Shown: positions 18,447-28,099, numbered from the stretch's first letter. The stretch: 64,000 nucleotides of DNA from Pseudomonadota bacterium (GCA_016202695.1 JACQOE010000066.1:1-64000); one strand, 5' to 3'. Translations and numbers: made by a program. The notes: generated from the sequence alone by a model not told the origin.

Positions 18447-19073
18447 ATGACCGCCGCCGCCGATCTGATCGAGCAGAAGCGCCGCCTCCGCGCCGAGGCC
18501 CTGGCCCGGCGAAAGCGGGCGCGCGCCACTCTCGCGGCCGATATCGCAGCCGCCGGTGCCCGCCTCTGCCGGCACTTCCTCGACGCCTTCGATCCCAGGC
18601 CCGGGACGGTGGTCTCGGGCTTCTGGCCGATCGGCGACGAGATCGACGTCGGGCCCCTCCTGGCGGCGCTCGACCGGCGGGGCTGCGTCGTCGGCCTGCC
18701 GGTGGTCGTGGGGCGCGGGCAACCGCTCCTCTTCCGCCGCTGGCGGCCCGGGGCGCGGTTCGTTTCCGGGCCGATGGGGACCCGCGAGCCGGCCCCCGAT
18801 TGCCCCGAGGTCGCGCCCACGCTGGTGATCGTGCCGCTCCTCGCCTTCGACTCCGCCGGGCGGAGACTCGGCTACGGCGCCGGCTACTACGACCGGACGC
18901 TGTCGGGCTTGCGGGCCCGCGGCCCCGTCGTCGCCGCCGGCGTGGCCTTCGCCGCCCAGGAGGTCGCCGAGGTTCCGGCCGGCGCCGGCGACGAGCGCCT
19001 CGACTGGGTGGTGACCGAGGAGAGGGCGCGGCGCTGTGCGGGCGCCGCCGCCGGCGGGCGCGACGGCCGATGA
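18447..19073 (+). CDS. 5-formyltetrahydrofolate cyclo-ligase
   Basis: ATP-dependent conversion of 5-formyl-THF to methenyl-THF. 208 residues from the ATG at 18447. Motifs: N-terminal KRRLRAEALARRKRA, central FWPIGDEIDVGPLLAAL, and the family signature VPLLAFDSAGRRLGYGAGYYDRTL (nucleotide/Mg site). Placed just after the 6S RNA, with which it is classically co-transcribed. Its stop overlaps the start of the next gene (ATGA). Confidence 0.93.
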   Translation: MTAAADLIEQKRRLRAEALARRKRARATLAADIAAAGARLCRHFLDAFDPRPGTVVSGFWPIGDEIDVGPLLAALDRRGCVVGLPVVVGRGQPLLFRRWRPGARFVSGPMGTREPAPDCPEVAPTLVIVPLLAFDSAGRRLGYGAGYYDRTLSGLRARGPVVAAGVAFAAQEVAEVPAGAGDERLDWVVTEERARRCAGAAAGGRDGR

Positions 19074-19882
19074 GACTCCTCTTCTGCGGCGACGTGGTCG
19101 GCCGCGCCGGGCGGCGGGTGGTGCGCGAGCACCTGAGGCGGCTGCGCGAGCGGCTCGCCCTCGACTTTGTCGTCGTCAACGGCGAGAACGCGGCCCACGG
19201 CTTCGGCCTCACCGCCCCGATCTGCCGCGAGCTTTACGCCGCCGGCGCCGATGCCATCACCACCGGCAACCACGTTTGGGACAAGCCGGAGATCCTCGAT
19301 GCGATCGCCTCGGACGCGAGGCTCCTGCGGCCGGCGAACTTCCCGGCCGGCGCCCCGGGGCGCGGCGCGGGCGTGTTCCCGGCGCCGGGCGGGCGCCGGG
19401 TGCTGGTCGCGAACGTGATCGGCCGGCTGTTCATGGACGCGGCCGACGATCCCTTCGGCTGCGTCGAGTGCATCCTCGCCGAGCAGGGCCTCGGCAGCGG
19501 CGCCCATGCGGCGATCGTCGACTTCCACGGCGAGGCGACGAGCGAGAAGATGGCGATGGGGCACTTCCTCGACGGACGCGCCTCGCTGGTGGTCGGCACC
19601 CACTCGCACGTGCCGACCGCCGACGCGCGGGTGCTGGCGGGAGGGACCGCCTATCAGACCGACGTCGGCATGTGCGGCGACTACGACTCGGTGATCGGGA
19701 TGGACAAGTGGATCTCGCTCGACCGCTTCCTCGGCCGCGTCCCCGCCGGGCGCCTCGAGCCGGCGGCCGGCGAGGCGACCCTCTCGGCGCTGTTCGTCGA
19801 AACCGACGACGCGACCGGCCTGGCGGTGCGCGCGGCGCCGGTGCGGCTCGGCGGGTGCCTCGCCCCGGAGATGCCGGGGTGA
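19070..19882 (+). CDS. YmdB/TIGR00282-family metallophosphoesterase
   Basis: 270 residues. Calcineurin-like di-metal signature: FCGDVVGRAGRRVV near the N-terminus, NGENAAHGFGLT, GNHVWDK, DFHGEATSEK, VGTHSHVPTAD, and YQTDVGMCGDYDSVIGMD. In Bacillus the YmdB protein is a cyclic-nucleotide phosphodiesterase that affects gene expression; the true substrate here is unknown. Coupled by a 4-bp overlap to the cyclo-ligase gene. Confidence 0.9.
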   Translation: MRLLFCGDVVGRAGRRVVREHLRRLRERLALDFVVVNGENAAHGFGLTAPICRELYAAGADAITTGNHVWDKPEILDAIASDARLLRPANFPAGAPGRGAGVFPAPGGRRVLVANVIGRLFMDAADDPFGCVECILAEQGLGSGAHAAIVDFHGEATSEKMAMGHFLDGRASLVVGTHSHVPTADARVLAGGTAYQTDVGMCGDYDSVIGMDKWISLDRFLGRVPAGRLEPAAGEATLSALFVETDDATGLAVRAAPVRLGGCLAPEMPG

Positions 19883-19900
19883 CTGGCGGCGCGCCAAAAT

Positions 19901-19954
19901 CTTGCCATATTAGGCAAGTATCGGATAGTAGTGGGCCGTGCGTTCGTCCACTAC
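19901..19954 (+). other. Two tandem hairpins between the phosphoesterase gene and yebC
   Basis: CTTGCC (19901-19906) / GGCAAG (19913-19918) with a 6-nt AU-only loop, then GTAGTGG (19928-19934) / CCACTAC (19948-19954). The sequence here is much less GC-rich than elsewhere. They may end the upstream transcript or shape the yebC leader; a TATAAG lies just after (19961-19966). Confidence 0.4.
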
Positions 19955-20015
19955 ATGTGGTATAAGCGCCGCGGTTTTGTCGCGCAGATAGGCGGCGGCG
20001 GTTGGACCGAGTTCC

Positions 20016-20765
20016 ATGGCCGGACATTCCCAGTTCAAGAACATCATGTACCGCAAGGGGGCGCAGGATAAGAAGCGCTCCAAGCTCTTCTCCAAGCTCA
20101 TCCGCGAGATCGTGGTCGCGGCCCGCTCGGGGCTCGCCGACGCCGACGCCAACCCGCGGCTGCGCAGCGCCGTCCAGGCGGCGCGGGCGGCGAACATGCC
20201 CAAGGACAACGTCGAGCGCGCGATCCGCAAGGCCACGGGCGGCGACGAGGGAACGCACTACGAGGAGGTGCGCTACGAGGGCTACGGACCGGGGGGCGTG
20301 GCGATCATCGTCGAGGCGCTGACCGACAACCGCAACCGCACCGCCGCCGAGATGCGCGCCGCCTTCAGCAAGTACGGCGGCAGCCTGGGCGAGACCAACT
20401 CGGTCAGCTTCCTGTTCGCGCGCCACGGCGTGATCGAGTATCCGGTCGCCGCGGCGAGCGCCGAGGCGATGTTCGACGCCGCCCTCGAGGCCGGCGCCAG
20501 CGACGTCGAGAGCGGCCCCGCCGGCCATCAGGTGCGCTGCGCGCCCGACGATCTCGCGGCCGTGGCCGAGGCCCTGGAGGCGCGCTTCGGGCCCCCCCTC
20601 GGCGCCCGGCTCGACTGGCGCGCGCAGTCGACGGTGGTTCCCGGCGAAAAGGCCGCAAGCTCGCTGTTCAAGCTCCTCGAGGTCCTGGAGGACTCCGACG
20701 ACGTCCAGCGCATCGCCGCCAACTACGAGGTCCCCGAGGAGCTGATGGAGCGCCTGAGCGCGTGA
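20016..20765 (+). CDS. yebC: YebC/PmpR family protein
   Basis: Three-domain protein of 249 residues, beginning [20 protein letters not shown], the family hallmark. Also present: [37 protein letters not shown], and NTV-like [15 protein letters not shown]. Family members act as transcription regulators; some relieve ribosome pausing at proline stretches. Start of the yebC-ruvC-ruvA-ruvB run, as in many bacteria. Confidence 0.95.
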   Translation: MAGHSQFKNIMYRKGAQDKKRSKLFSKLIREIVVAARSGLADADANPRLRSAVQAARAANMPKDNVERAIRKATGGDEGTHYEEVRYEGYGPGGVAIIVEALTDNRNRTAAEMRAAFSKYGGSLGETNSVSFLFARHGVIEYPVAAASAEAMFDAALEAGASDVESGPAGHQVRCAPDDLAAVAEALEARFGPPLGARLDWRAQSTVVPGEKAASSLFKLLEVLEDSDDVQRIAANYEVPEELMERLSA

Positions 20766-21328
20766 CCGATCCGCGGCAGCAAGGGGGCGGGACGGCGCCG
20801 ATGCGCGTGCTGGGGCTCGATCCCGGCTTGCGGCGCACGGGATGGGGGGTCGTCGACGCCGCCGGCGGCCGGCTCCGGCACGTCGCCGACGGCGTGATCG
20901 CGACCAATGAATCGCGTTCCACCGCCGAGCGCCTGGTGCTGATCCACGAGGGGCTGGCCGCGGTCATCGCCTCGTTCCGGCCCGACGCGGCGGCGGTCGA
21001 GGAGACCTTCGTCAACAAGAATCCGACCACCACCCTGATCCTGGGCCAAGCCCGCGGGGTGGTCCTCCTCGCCCCGGCGCTCGCCGGGGTCGCCGTCTTC
21101 GAGTACGGCGCCAACCAGATCAAGAAGTCGGTGGTCGGCGTGGGGCACGCGACCAAGGAGCAGGTGACGATGATGGTGCGCACCCTCCTGCCCGCCGCCG
21201 ACATCGCCTCGCCCGACGCGGCCGACGCCCTCGCCGCCGCCATCTGCCACGCCCACCACATGGAGACCGCGCGGCGATGGGGCGAGATGGGCCGCCACGG
21301 GCGGGTGCGTCCGGGGCTCGGACCGTGA
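20762..21328 (+). CDS. ruvC: Holliday junction resolvase RuvC
   Basis: Endonuclease that cuts four-way junctions moved by RuvAB. Motifs: [16 protein letters not shown] with the first catalytic Asp, [16 protein letters not shown] with the second acidic pair, and [17 protein letters not shown] with the last. A GTG at 20762 overlaps the yebC stop (GTGA). The ATG at 20801 would start exactly at the conserved MRVLGLDPG and is an equally good choice, giving 175 residues. Confidence 0.94.
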   Translation: MTDPRQQGGGTAPMRVLGLDPGLRRTGWGVVDAAGGRLRHVADGVIATNESRSTAERLVLIHEGLAAVIASFRPDAAAVEETFVNKNPTTTLILGQARGVVLLAPALAGVAVFEYGANQIKKSVVGVGHATKEQVTMMVRTLLPAADIASPDAADALAAAICHAHHMETARRWGEMGRHGRVRPGLGP

Positions 21329-21945
21329 TCGCCAAGCTCACCGGAATCGTCGACTCGCTCGTCGAGGACGGGGCCGTCGTCGACGTCGGCGGGGTCGGCT
21401 ACCTGGTCTTCTGCTCGCGGCGCACGCTGGCGCGCTTTCCCGCGCTCGGCCAGCCGGTGAGCCTCTTGGTCGAGACCCACGTCCGCGAGGACCACATCCA
21501 CCTCTACGGGTTCGTCGAGCGGGCCGAGCGCGACTGGTTCCGGCTCCTCACCACGGTTCAGGGAGTGGGGGCGCGGATGGCGCTCTCCGTGCTCGGCGTC
21601 CTCTCCCCGATCGAGATCGCCCAGGCGATCGCGGCCAAGGACCCGGTGACGCTCCGCCGGGCGCCGGGGGTGGGGCCGAAGCTCGCCCAGCGGATGGTGA
21701 GCGAGCTGGCCGACAAGGCGGGCGAGACCGCCTTCGCGGGCGGGCCCGGGATCGCGCCGCCCGGCGCCCCGGCCGGCGCGGAAGGGCCGAGGGGGGTGGC
21801 CGAGGACGCCATCTCGGCGCTGGTCAACCTCGGCTACCGGCGGGCCGAGGCCTTCGGCGCAATCGCCGGCGCGAGTCGGGCGCTCGGCCCCGAGGCGCCG
21901 CTCGAGGCCCTGATCCGGGCCGGACTCAAGGAGCTTAGCCCGTGA
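21325..21945 (+). CDS. ruvA: Holliday junction DNA helicase subunit RuvA
   Basis: Tetramer that holds the junction and recruits RuvB. 206 residues from a GTG at 21325 overlapping the ruvC stop. OB domain ([20 protein letters not shown]), two helix-hairpin-helix motifs ([18 protein letters not shown] and [20 protein letters not shown]), and a C-terminal RuvB-binding domain ([18 protein letters not shown]) after a Gly/Pro-rich linker. Confidence 0.95.
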   Translation: MIAKLTGIVDSLVEDGAVVDVGGVGYLVFCSRRTLARFPALGQPVSLLVETHVREDHIHLYGFVERAERDWFRLLTTVQGVGARMALSVLGVLSPIEIAQAIAAKDPVTLRRAPGVGPKLAQRMVSELADKAGETAFAGGPGIAPPGAPAGAEGPRGVAEDAISALVNLGYRRAEAFGAIAGASRALGPEAPLEALIRAGLKELSP

Positions 21946-23003
21946 ACGAGCCGGACCAGCGCCTGGTCGATGCCGGCCTCGCCGCCGCCGACGCGGCCGA
22001 GGCGAACCTCCGCCCGCAGACCCTGGAGGCGTTCGTCGGCCAGGCCCAGCTCCGCGCCAACCTCGGCATCTTCATCGCCGCCGCCAAGGGCCGCGGCGAG
22101 GCCCTCGACCACGTCCTCTTCCACGGGCCACCGGGGCTGGGCAAGACGACGCTCGCCCAGATCGTCGCCCGCGAGCTGGGGGTGGGCTTCCGCGCCACCT
22201 CGGGGCCGGTGATCGCGCGCGCCGGCGACCTCGCCGCCATCCTCACCAACCTGCAACCGCGGGACGTGCTCTTCATCGACGAGATCCATCGCCTTAATCC
22301 TGCCATCGAGGAAGTGCTCTATCCGGCCATGGAGGACTTCCAGCTCGACCTCATCATCGGCGAGGGGCCGGCGGCGCGCTCGGTGCGGATCGACCTGCCG
22401 CCGTTCACGCTGATCGGCGCCACCACCCGCTCGGGACTGATCACCACCCCCTTGCGCGAGCGCTTCGGCATCCCCATGCGGCTCGTCTTCTACACCACCG
22501 GGGAGCTGGAGGAGATCGTCCGCCGCGGCGCCCGCGCGCTCGAGGTGGAGATGACCGACGACGGCGCCGGCGAGATCGCGCGGCGCTCGCGCGGAACCCC
22601 GCGGGTGGCGGTGCGCCTCCTCAAGCGGGTGCGCGACTTCGCCACCGTCGCCGGCCGCCGGCGCATCGACGCCCGCGCCGCCGACGGGGCGCTCCGGCGC
22701 CTCGAGGTCGACGACCTCGGCCTCGACGCCATCGACCGGCGCTACCTCGCCTGCATCGCCGAGCTCTACGGCGGCGGCCCGGTGGGGGTGGAAACGCTGG
22801 CCGCGGCGCTGTCGGAGCAGCGCGACACCATCGAGGAGGTGATCGAGCCCTTCCTCATCCAGCGGGGCCTGCTCAAGCGCACGCCCAGGGGCCGGATGCT
22901 GGCCGATCTCGGCTACCGCCATCTCGGCCTCGCCGTGCCCAGGCGGGCGGGCGACCAGCTCGACCTCCTCGATGCCGGGGAGGGGGAGGAGGGCGATGCG
23001 TGA
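21942..23003 (+). CDS. ruvB: Holliday junction branch-migration ATPase RuvB
   Basis: AAA+ motor for branch migration. 353 residues, GTG start overlapping ruvA by 4 bp. Walker [20 protein letters not shown], Walker [11 protein letters not shown], sensor 1 [19 protein letters not shown] with the arginine finger region, sensor 2 [18 protein letters not shown], then winged-helix DNA-binding domain ending GYRHLGL. Confidence 0.97.
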   Translation: MNEPDQRLVDAGLAAADAAEANLRPQTLEAFVGQAQLRANLGIFIAAAKGRGEALDHVLFHGPPGLGKTTLAQIVARELGVGFRATSGPVIARAGDLAAILTNLQPRDVLFIDEIHRLNPAIEEVLYPAMEDFQLDLIIGEGPAARSVRIDLPPFTLIGATTRSGLITTPLRERFGIPMRLVFYTTGELEEIVRRGARALEVEMTDDGAGEIARRSRGTPRVAVRLLKRVRDFATVAGRRRIDARAADGALRRLEVDDLGLDAIDRRYLACIAELYGGGPVGVETLAAALSEQRDTIEEVIEPFLIQRGLLKRTPRGRMLADLGYRHLGLAVPRRAGDQLDLLDAGEGEEGDA

Positions 23004-23448
23004 GGCCGAGTCCCTTCCCGCCTCGGGGGCGATCGCGCGGGGCGAGCACGTGATGGCGCTGCGCGTCTTCTACGAGGACACCGACGCCGGCGGCGTGGTC
23101 TACTACGCCAACTACCTCAAGTTCGCCGAGCGGGCGCGGACCGAAATGCTGCGGCTTCTCGGCTTCGAGCAGCGGGCGCTGGCGGCGGAGCGCGGGCTCG
23201 CGTTCGCGGTCGCACGCTGCGAGATCGACTACCTCAAGCCGGCGCGTCTCGACGACGTGGTGCGCCTGCACACCCGGGTGCTCGAGGTCCGCCGCGCCTC
23301 GCTCCGGCTCAAGCAGTCGCTCCGGCGCGACGGGGCCGATCTCGTGCGCCTCGCGGTGCGCCTCGCCTGCGTCGGCCCGGGCGGGCGCCCGGCGCGGCTG
23401 CCCGACGATCTCTTCGGCGCCTTCCGTCCCCTGTTGCCGGCCGGATGA
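22996..23448 (+). CDS. ybgC: Tol-Pal-associated acyl-CoA thioesterase YbgC
   Basis: Hot-dog-fold thioesterase, 150 residues, overlapping ruvB by 8 bp. Signature [27 protein letters not shown] with the catalytic Asp in YEDTDAGG. Always first in the tol-pal operon; thought to act on acyl-CoA or acyl-ACP near the membrane. Alternative start at the internal ATG at 23053 (MALRVFYED). Confidence 0.92.
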   Translation: MREAESLPASGAIARGEHVMALRVFYEDTDAGGVVYYANYLKFAERARTEMLRLLGFEQRALAAERGLAFAVARCEIDYLKPARLDDVVRLHTRVLEVRRASLRLKQSLRRDGADLVRLAVRLACVGPGGRPARLPDDLFGAFRPLLPAG

Positions 23449-23496
23449 CGGACGGAGCGGGGACGCACGGGATCATCTGAACGACGGACTGGAGAC

Positions 23497-24225
23497 ATGG
23501 AAGCGAACGTGGTCGATGCGATCGCCCTGGCCGGGAGCATGGATCAGGACCTCTCGATGTGGGGCCTGTTCCTGCGCGCCGACCCGGTGGTCAAGGCGGT
23601 GATGCTGATGCTGTTCCTCGCCTCGTTCTGGTCGTGGGCGATCATCTTCGAGAAGTCGATGCGCCTCCGGCGCCTCGCCGCCGAGGCCAACCAGTTCGAG
23701 GACCGCTTCTGGTCGGGGGGCTCGCTCGAGGACCTCTACGACAAGATCGGCGGCACCCCCTCTCATCCGATGGCCTCGGTGTTCGTCTCGGCGATGCGCG
23801 AATGGCAGCGTTCGCTGGCCCGCGGGCTGGTCGGCCCCGAGGCCGCGCGGGGCAGCCTGCAGGCGCGCATCGAGCGGGTGATGAACGTCGCCATCGGCCG
23901 CGAGATGGCGCGGCTCGAGCGCTACATGAACTTCCTCGCCTCGGTTGGCTCGACCGCCCCCTTCATCGGCCTGTTCGGCACCGTCTGGGGGATCATGAAT
24001 AGCTTCCACGCGATCGCGCTGTCGAAGAACACCAACCTCGCGGTCGTCGCCCCCGGCATCGCCGAGGCGCTGTTCGCCACCGCGCTGGGGCTGATCGCCG
24101 CCATTCCCGCCGTGGTCGCCTACAACAAGCTCTCCAACGACCTCGGCCGCTACGCCGGGCGGCTGGAGGCGTTCTGCGGCGAGTTCAGCGCCATCCTCTC
24201 GCGCCAGATGGAGGAGCATCCCTGA
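23497..24225 (+). CDS. tolQ: Tol-Pal system inner-membrane protein TolQ
   Basis: Proton-channel subunit of the Tol complex that constricts the outer membrane at division. 242 residues. Three membrane helices: about 22-45 (VKAVMLMLFLASFWSWAIIF), 145-170 (ASVGSTAPFIGLFGTVWGIM) and 180-205 (FATALGLIAAIPAVVAYNKL). GGAGAC just before the start. Followed at 4 bp by tolR. Confidence 0.95.
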   Translation: MEANVVDAIALAGSMDQDLSMWGLFLRADPVVKAVMLMLFLASFWSWAIIFEKSMRLRRLAAEANQFEDRFWSGGSLEDLYDKIGGTPSHPMASVFVSAMREWQRSLARGLVGPEAARGSLQARIERVMNVAIGREMARLERYMNFLASVGSTAPFIGLFGTVWGIMNSFHAIALSKNTNLAVVAPGIAEALFATALGLIAAIPAVVAYNKLSNDLGRYAGRLEAFCGEFSAILSRQMEEHP

Positions 24226-24229
24226 CCCC

Positions 24230-24694
24230 ATGCCGATCGTTCCCATAGGGCCCCCCGGGCGCGGCGGCCGGCGCTACATCTACCGGCCGATGAGCGAGAT
24301 CAACGTCACCCCCATGGTCGACGTGATGCTGGTGCTCCTGGTGATCTTCATGGTCACCGCGCCGCTCCTCACCGTCGGCGTGCAGGTCGACCTGCCCAAG
24401 ACCCAGGCGGCGGCGATCAGCGGCAAGGACGAGCCGCTGGTGGTCACGGTCAATGCTCAGGGCCGCCTCTACCTCCAGGAGACCGAGGTGGCGGCGGAGA
24501 GCCTGGTGCCGCGGCTCAGGGCGATCACCCGCAACAAGCCCGACACCCGTATCTTCGTGCGCGGCGACCGCGCCATCGCCTACGGCCGGGTGATGGAGGT
24601 GATGGGCCTGGTCAACGCCGCCGGCTTCACCCGCGTGGCATTGATCGCCGAGCTTCCCCGGAACGCGCCGCCCGCCGGCGCCGGCGGCAGGTAG
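24230..24694 (+). CDS. tolR: Tol-Pal system protein TolR
   Basis: Single-span partner of TolQ. 154 residues. Membrane helix with the proton-carrying Asp in [19 protein letters not shown] (about residues 24-42), then a periplasmic ExbD/TolR domain ([38 protein letters not shown]). N-terminus is Gly/Arg-rich. Confidence 0.95.
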   Translation: MPIVPIGPPGRGGRRYIYRPMSEINVTPMVDVMLVLLVIFMVTAPLLTVGVQVDLPKTQAAAISGKDEPLVVTVNAQGRLYLQETEVAAESLVPRLRAITRNKPDTRIFVRGDRAIAYGRVMEVMGLVNAAGFTRVALIAELPRNAPPAGAGGR

Positions 24695-24706
24695 GACGGC
24701 CGGGGC

Positions 24707-25714
24707 ATGCGGCGGGCGGCGCTCTGTTCGGCCCTCCTTCATCTGGCGGTGGCGCTCATCGCCGTCTTCGGCCTGCCGCATCTCAGGCCCGAGGCGCCGA
24801 GCGACGCCCCGATCGTGGTCGACCTGGTCACCATCGCCGAGGTGACGAACCTGCCCGCGCGGGCGCCCGAGGCGAAGAAGCCGGAGCCGGAGCAGCGGGT
24901 CGAGGAGAAGCCCAAGCCGGCGCCGCCGCCTCCGCCGCCGCCGGTCCAGGTGGTCAAGCCCGAGCCGGCGCCGCCGCCCCCGGTGCCGAAGCCCGAGCCG
25001 CCGCAGGTGGCGAGCGCGCCGCCGGCGTCGCCCGAGCCGAAGGCGAAGCTGCGCCCCGAGCCCAAGCCCGAGCCGAGGCCCGAGCCCAAGCCGGAACCGA
25101 AGGCCGAGCCCAAGCCCGAGCCCAAGCCCGAGCCCAAGCCCGAGCCGAAGCCGAAGGCCGAGGAGAAGCCGGCGCCCAAGCCCGAGCCGAAGGTCGCCAG
25201 CCTGGCGCCGGTCAAGCTGCCCCCCCAGCCGCGGGCGAAGCCGAAGCCGCCGAGCGACTTCACCACCGTGCTCCGCTCGGTCGAGAAGCTGAAGCAGCAG
25301 GCGCCGCCCGCCAAGGCGGAGGAGAAGCCGAAGACGCCGGCCGAGCTGCCGCCGCTGCCCGACGTGCGCACGCTCCTCAACGCCGAGGGCGCGCGCGATC
25401 AGCCGCTGACCTTGAGCGAGCTCGATGCCGTGCGCGCCCAGATCCAGCGCTGCTGGAACGTGCCCATCGGCGCCGAGGGGATCGAGACGATCGTCGTCGA
25501 GGTGCGCGTGGACATGGGCCCCGACGGCTCGGTGCTGAGGGCCGAGATCGTCGATCGCACCCGCCTTCAGGGCGACACCACCCGCCTGGCGGTGGCCGAG
25601 AGCGCGTTGCGCGCGGTCCGCCAGTGCAGCCCGCTCAGGATGCCGGCGAAGAAGTACGAGCAATGGCGCGTGATGACCCTCACGTTCAATCCCAAGGAAA
25701 TGTTCGGACTATGA
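24707..25714 (+). CDS. tolA: Tol-Pal system protein TolA
   Basis: Links TolQR to the outer-membrane Pal. 335 residues: an N-terminal membrane helix (about 6-24, [19 protein letters not shown]), a long domain II rich in Lys, Glu and Pro (about 60-200), and a C-terminal TonB-like domain (about 235-335, [20 protein letters not shown] then [19 protein letters not shown]). Domain II carries perfect Glu-Pro-Lys-Pro tandem repeats (nt about 25055-25150), unlike the Ala-rich coil of E. coli TolA, and probably forms an extended rod. Its stop overlaps the tolB start (ATGA). Confidence 0.9.
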   Translation: MRRAALCSALLHLAVALIAVFGLPHLRPEAPSDAPIVVDLVTIAEVTNLPARAPEAKKPEPEQRVEEKPKPAPPPPPPPVQVVKPEPAPPPPVPKPEPPQVASAPPASPEPKAKLRPEPKPEPRPEPKPEPKAEPKPEPKPEPKPEPKPKAEEKPAPKPEPKVASLAPVKLPPQPRAKPKPPSDFTTVLRSVEKLKQQAPPAKAEEKPKTPAELPPLPDVRTLLNAEGARDQPLTLSELDAVRAQIQRCWNVPIGAEGIETIVVEVRVDMGPDGSVLRAEIVDRTRLQGDTTRLAVAESALRAVRQCSPLRMPAKKYEQWRVMTLTFNPKEMFGL

Positions 25715-27321
25715 CGGCGTGGTTCCGGTTCCTGAGAGCCTGTTTCGATACTCGCCGCGGCCGCGACGCTGCCGATTTTGCCCGCTCCGGTAGGAGCCGG
25801 TCGCGGGCCATACCGGGGCGTATGGCCAAGACCGGCGACGCACCGGGCGGGCGAAATCGACGCGTCCCGAAGGGTTTCGGCGAAAACCGCCGGGCCGGTT
25901 CGTCGCCGCGCTCGACCGTAGTCCCCGCTACGCTCTTCGCGCGGCTCCTGCCGGCCGGCCGTTTTCGCTCGAAACGCGGCTCGCAGCGAGTATCGAAACA
26001 GGCTCTTAGCGCCGGCGGCGGCGCGCTGGCGCTCCTCGCGGTCGCGCTCGGCGACGCCTCCGCCGAGCTCAAGATCGACATCACCCGCGGCCAGGTCGAG
26101 CCGCTGCCGATCGCGATCACCGACTTCGCCGGGCGCGGCGGCGAGGAGGTCCGCGTGGGGCGTGACATCGCCCAGGTGATCGCCGCCGATCTCACCGGCT
26201 CGGGGCTGTTCCGGGCGCTCGAGCGCGCGGCTTTCATCCAGACCCTCGAGGCGCTCGACGTGCAGCCCCGGTTCGGCGACTGGCGCGTGATCGGTGCCCA
26301 GGCGCTGGTGCAGGGGCGGGCCGAGATGGCCCGCGACGGGAGGCTGCGCGTCGAGTTCCGGCTATGGGACGTGTTCGGCGAGGCGCAGATGAAGGGGCTC
26401 GCCTACTCGACCGTGCCCCGCAACTGGCGTCGCGTCGCCCACATCATCGCCGACGAGATCTACGAGCGCCTCACCGGCGAGAAGGGCTATTTCGACACCC
26501 GCATCGTCTACGTCGCCGAGACCGGCCCGCGCGACAAGCGGCTCAAGCGCCTCGCCATCATGGACCAGGACGGCGAGAACCACAGCTTCCTCACCGACGG
26601 CAGCGTGCTCGTGCTCACGCCGCGCTTCTCGCCGGCCGCCGACATGATCACCTATCTCTCCTATTTCGGGCGTGACCCGAGGGTCTATCTCTTCAACATC
26701 GACAGCGGCCGCCAGGAGGTGGTCGGCGAATTTCCCGGGATGAGCTTCGCGCCGCGCTTCTCGCCCGACGGCAACCAGGTGGTCATGAGCATCGCCCGCA
26801 ACGGCAACACCGACATCTTCCTGATGGACCTCCGCACCCGGCGCGAGCGGCGACTGACCGACCATCCGGCGATCGACACCGCGCCCAGCCTCTCGCCCGA
26901 CGGGCGCCGGATCGCCTTCGAGTCCGACCGCGGCGGCACCCAGCAGATCTACGTCATGGAGGTGAACGGCGGCACGCCCCGGCGCGTCACCTTCGGCCAG
27001 GGGCGCTACGCGACGCCGGTATGGTCGCCGCGCGGCGACCTCATCGCCTTCACCAAGAGCCTGGGCGGGACGTTCTACATCGGCGTCATCCGCACCGACG
27101 GCAGCGGCGAACGGGCGCTGGCCGAAGGCTTCCTGGTCGAGGGCCCGACCTGGGCGCCAAACGGCCGGGTGCTGATGTTCTTCCGCCAGACGCCGGCCGA
27201 CGACCAGGGCCGCGGGGCCCGCACCCGGCTCTACTCGATCGACATTACCGGCTACAACGAGCGGGAGATCCCGACCCCCACCGACGCCTCCGATCCGGCG
27301 TGGTCCCCCTTGATTCCGTGA
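25711..27321 (+). CDS. tolB: Tol-Pal periplasmic beta-propeller protein TolB, with in-frame element insertion near the N-terminus
   Basis: Periplasmic propeller that cycles between TolA and Pal. 536 residues, about 90 more than usual. The start ATG overlaps the tolA stop. Residues 1-10 ([10 protein letters not shown]) read like the beginning of a signal peptide and residues about 100-118 ([20 protein letters not shown]) like its hydrophobic core and cleavage site. The stretch between is translated from a 270-bp inverted-repeat element. After it comes a normal mature TolB: D1 domain ([20 protein letters not shown]) and six WD-like TolB repeats ([54 protein letters not shown]). Export with a roughly 100-residue n-region is uncertain; no better internal start is visible. 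Confidence 0.9.
   Translation: MTAWFRFLRACFDTRRGRDAADFARSGRSRSRAIPGRMAKTGDAPGGRNRRVPKGFGENRRAGSSPRSTVVPATLFARLLPAGRFRSKRGSQRVSKQALSAGGGALALLAVALGDASAELKIDITRGQVEPLPIAITDFAGRGGEEVRVGRDIAQVIAADLTGSGLFRALERAAFIQTLEALDVQPRFGDWRVIGAQALVQGRAEMARDGRLRVEFRLWDVFGEAQMKGLAYSTVPRNWRRVAHIIADEIYERLTGEKGYFDTRIVYVAETGPRDKRLKRLAIMDQDGENHSFLTDGSVLVLTPRFSPAADMITYLSYFGRDPRVYLFNIDSGRQEVVGEFPGMSFAPRFSPDGNQVVMSIARNGNTDIFLMDLRTRRERRLTDHPAIDTAPSLSPDGRRIAFESDRGGTQQIYVMEVNGGTPRRVTFGQGRYATPVWSPRGDLIAFTKSLGGTFYIGVIRTDGSGERALAEGFLVEGPTWAPNGRVLMFFRQTPADDQGRGARTRLYSIDITGYNEREIPTPTDASDPAWSPLIP
25733..26008. mobile_element. MITE-like inverted-repeat element inside tolB
   Basis: Terminal inverted repeats of 20 bp match exactly: GAGCCTGTTTCGATACTCGC from 25736 and its complement ending at 26005. 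The flanking triplets are TGA (25733-25735) and TTA (26006-26008), which could be a diverged TNA target duplication. Element 270 bp plus 3 bp equals 273 bp, so the tolB frame is kept. Internal sequence is also imperfectly palindromic (ctccggtaggagccgg near the left, cggctcctgccggccgg near the right). It has no transposase gene, so it is non-autonomous. The terminal GAG...CTC and a TNA target resemble IS5-group elements, by inference only. Confidence 0.75.
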
Positions 27322-27352
27322 GGAGGCGCCCGTATATTGCGCCCCGCGTTGG

Positions 27353-27448
27353 GCGGGATTGTTCTTCCGCTGAGATCGGGTTATTCGCATAAGAACAGGA
27401 CCTTGGGCTCGTGCGGTCGTTCTTATGCGTGGTGCGACAAAATCCCGC
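27353..27448 (+). promoter_or_regulatory. Large hairpin between tolB and pal
   Basis: Inner stem CGCATAAGAAC (27386-27396) / GTTCTTATGCG (27419-27429), 11 bp perfect with a 22-nt loop. Outer stem GCGGGATT (27353-27360) / AATCCCGC (27441-27448). It is not followed by a U-run, so it is more likely an mRNA processing or stability element that sets Pal versus TolB level, or a site for a regulator, than a terminator. Confidence 0.45.
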
Positions 27449-27475
27449 AAAGTCGCGTAGGAAGGGAATTCTTGA

Positions 27476-28003
27476 ATGACTACCAGAGTGCTCAGCCTGT
27501 TCTTGGTCCTGTTCACCCTCGCGGCCTGCCAGTCGCCGCCGGAACAGACCGCCGCCACCGGCGGCGCCGGTCAGCCCCAGGCGGCCTCCCAGCAGGCGCC
27601 GGCGGCGCAGGCACCGGTGCAGCAGGCGCGGCTCCCCGGCCCGCGCGCCGGCAGCCAGGAGGATCTCGTCGTCAACGTCGGCGATCGGATCTTCTTCGAT
27701 TTCGACAAGTATGACCTGAAGCCCGCGGCGCGGGCCACGCTCGAGCGCCAGGCCGCCTGGCTGAAGCAGAATTCGGGCGTCCGGGTGATCATCGAGGGCC
27801 ATGCCGACGAGCGCGGCACGCGCGAGTACAACCTCGCCCTTGGCGAACGGCGGGCGAGCGCGGTGAAGGACTATCTGGTCAGCCTCGGCATCGATCCCTC
27901 GCGGCTGCGCACCACCTCCTACGGCAAGGAGCGGCCGGTCGCGATCGGCTCGAACGAGGAGGCATGGCGGCAGAACCGCCGCTCCGTCTCGGTGGTCCAG
28001 TAG
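27476..28003 (+). CDS. pal: Peptidoglycan-associated lipoprotein Pal
   Basis: Outer-membrane lipoprotein binding peptidoglycan. 175 residues. Lipoprotein signal peptide with lipobox LAAC (Cys at 18), a Gln/Ala-rich linker, then an OmpA-like domain (DRIFFDFDKYDLKPAARATL, IIEGHADERGTREYNLALGE, RRASAVKDYLVSLGI, RQNRRSVSVVQ). Preceded by GGAAGGG. The hairpin at 28042 follows. Confidence 0.95.
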   Translation: MTTRVLSLFLVLFTLAACQSPPEQTAATGGAGQPQAASQQAPAAQAPVQQARLPGPRAGSQEDLVVNVGDRIFFDFDKYDLKPAARATLERQAAWLKQNSGVRVIIEGHADERGTREYNLALGERRASAVKDYLVSLGIDPSRLRTTSYGKERPVAIGSNEEAWRQNRRSVSVVQ

Positions 28004-28041
28004 GGCACCGGGCGCGCCTTTTCCGCGGCCGCACGGCCTTT

Positions 28042-28067
28042 CCCCCGCGCCCCGGTGGGCGCGGGGG
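28042..28067 (+). terminator. Probable terminator after pal
   Basis: Perfect 11-bp GC stem CCCCCGCGCCC (28042-28052) / GGGCGCGGGGG (28057-28067) with loop CGGT, followed by CCTTGGTTTCG. Strong stem, modest U content. Confidence 0.6.
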
Positions 28068-28069
28068 CC

Positions 28070-28099
28070 TTGGTTTCGCCACAATGCTCTTCGTATAAG
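28070..28099 (+). promoter_or_regulatory. Candidate promoter of cpoB
   Basis: TTGGTT (28070-28075), 18-bp spacer, TATAAG (28094-28099), directly after the pal terminator and about 100 bp before cpoB. Confidence 0.35.
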
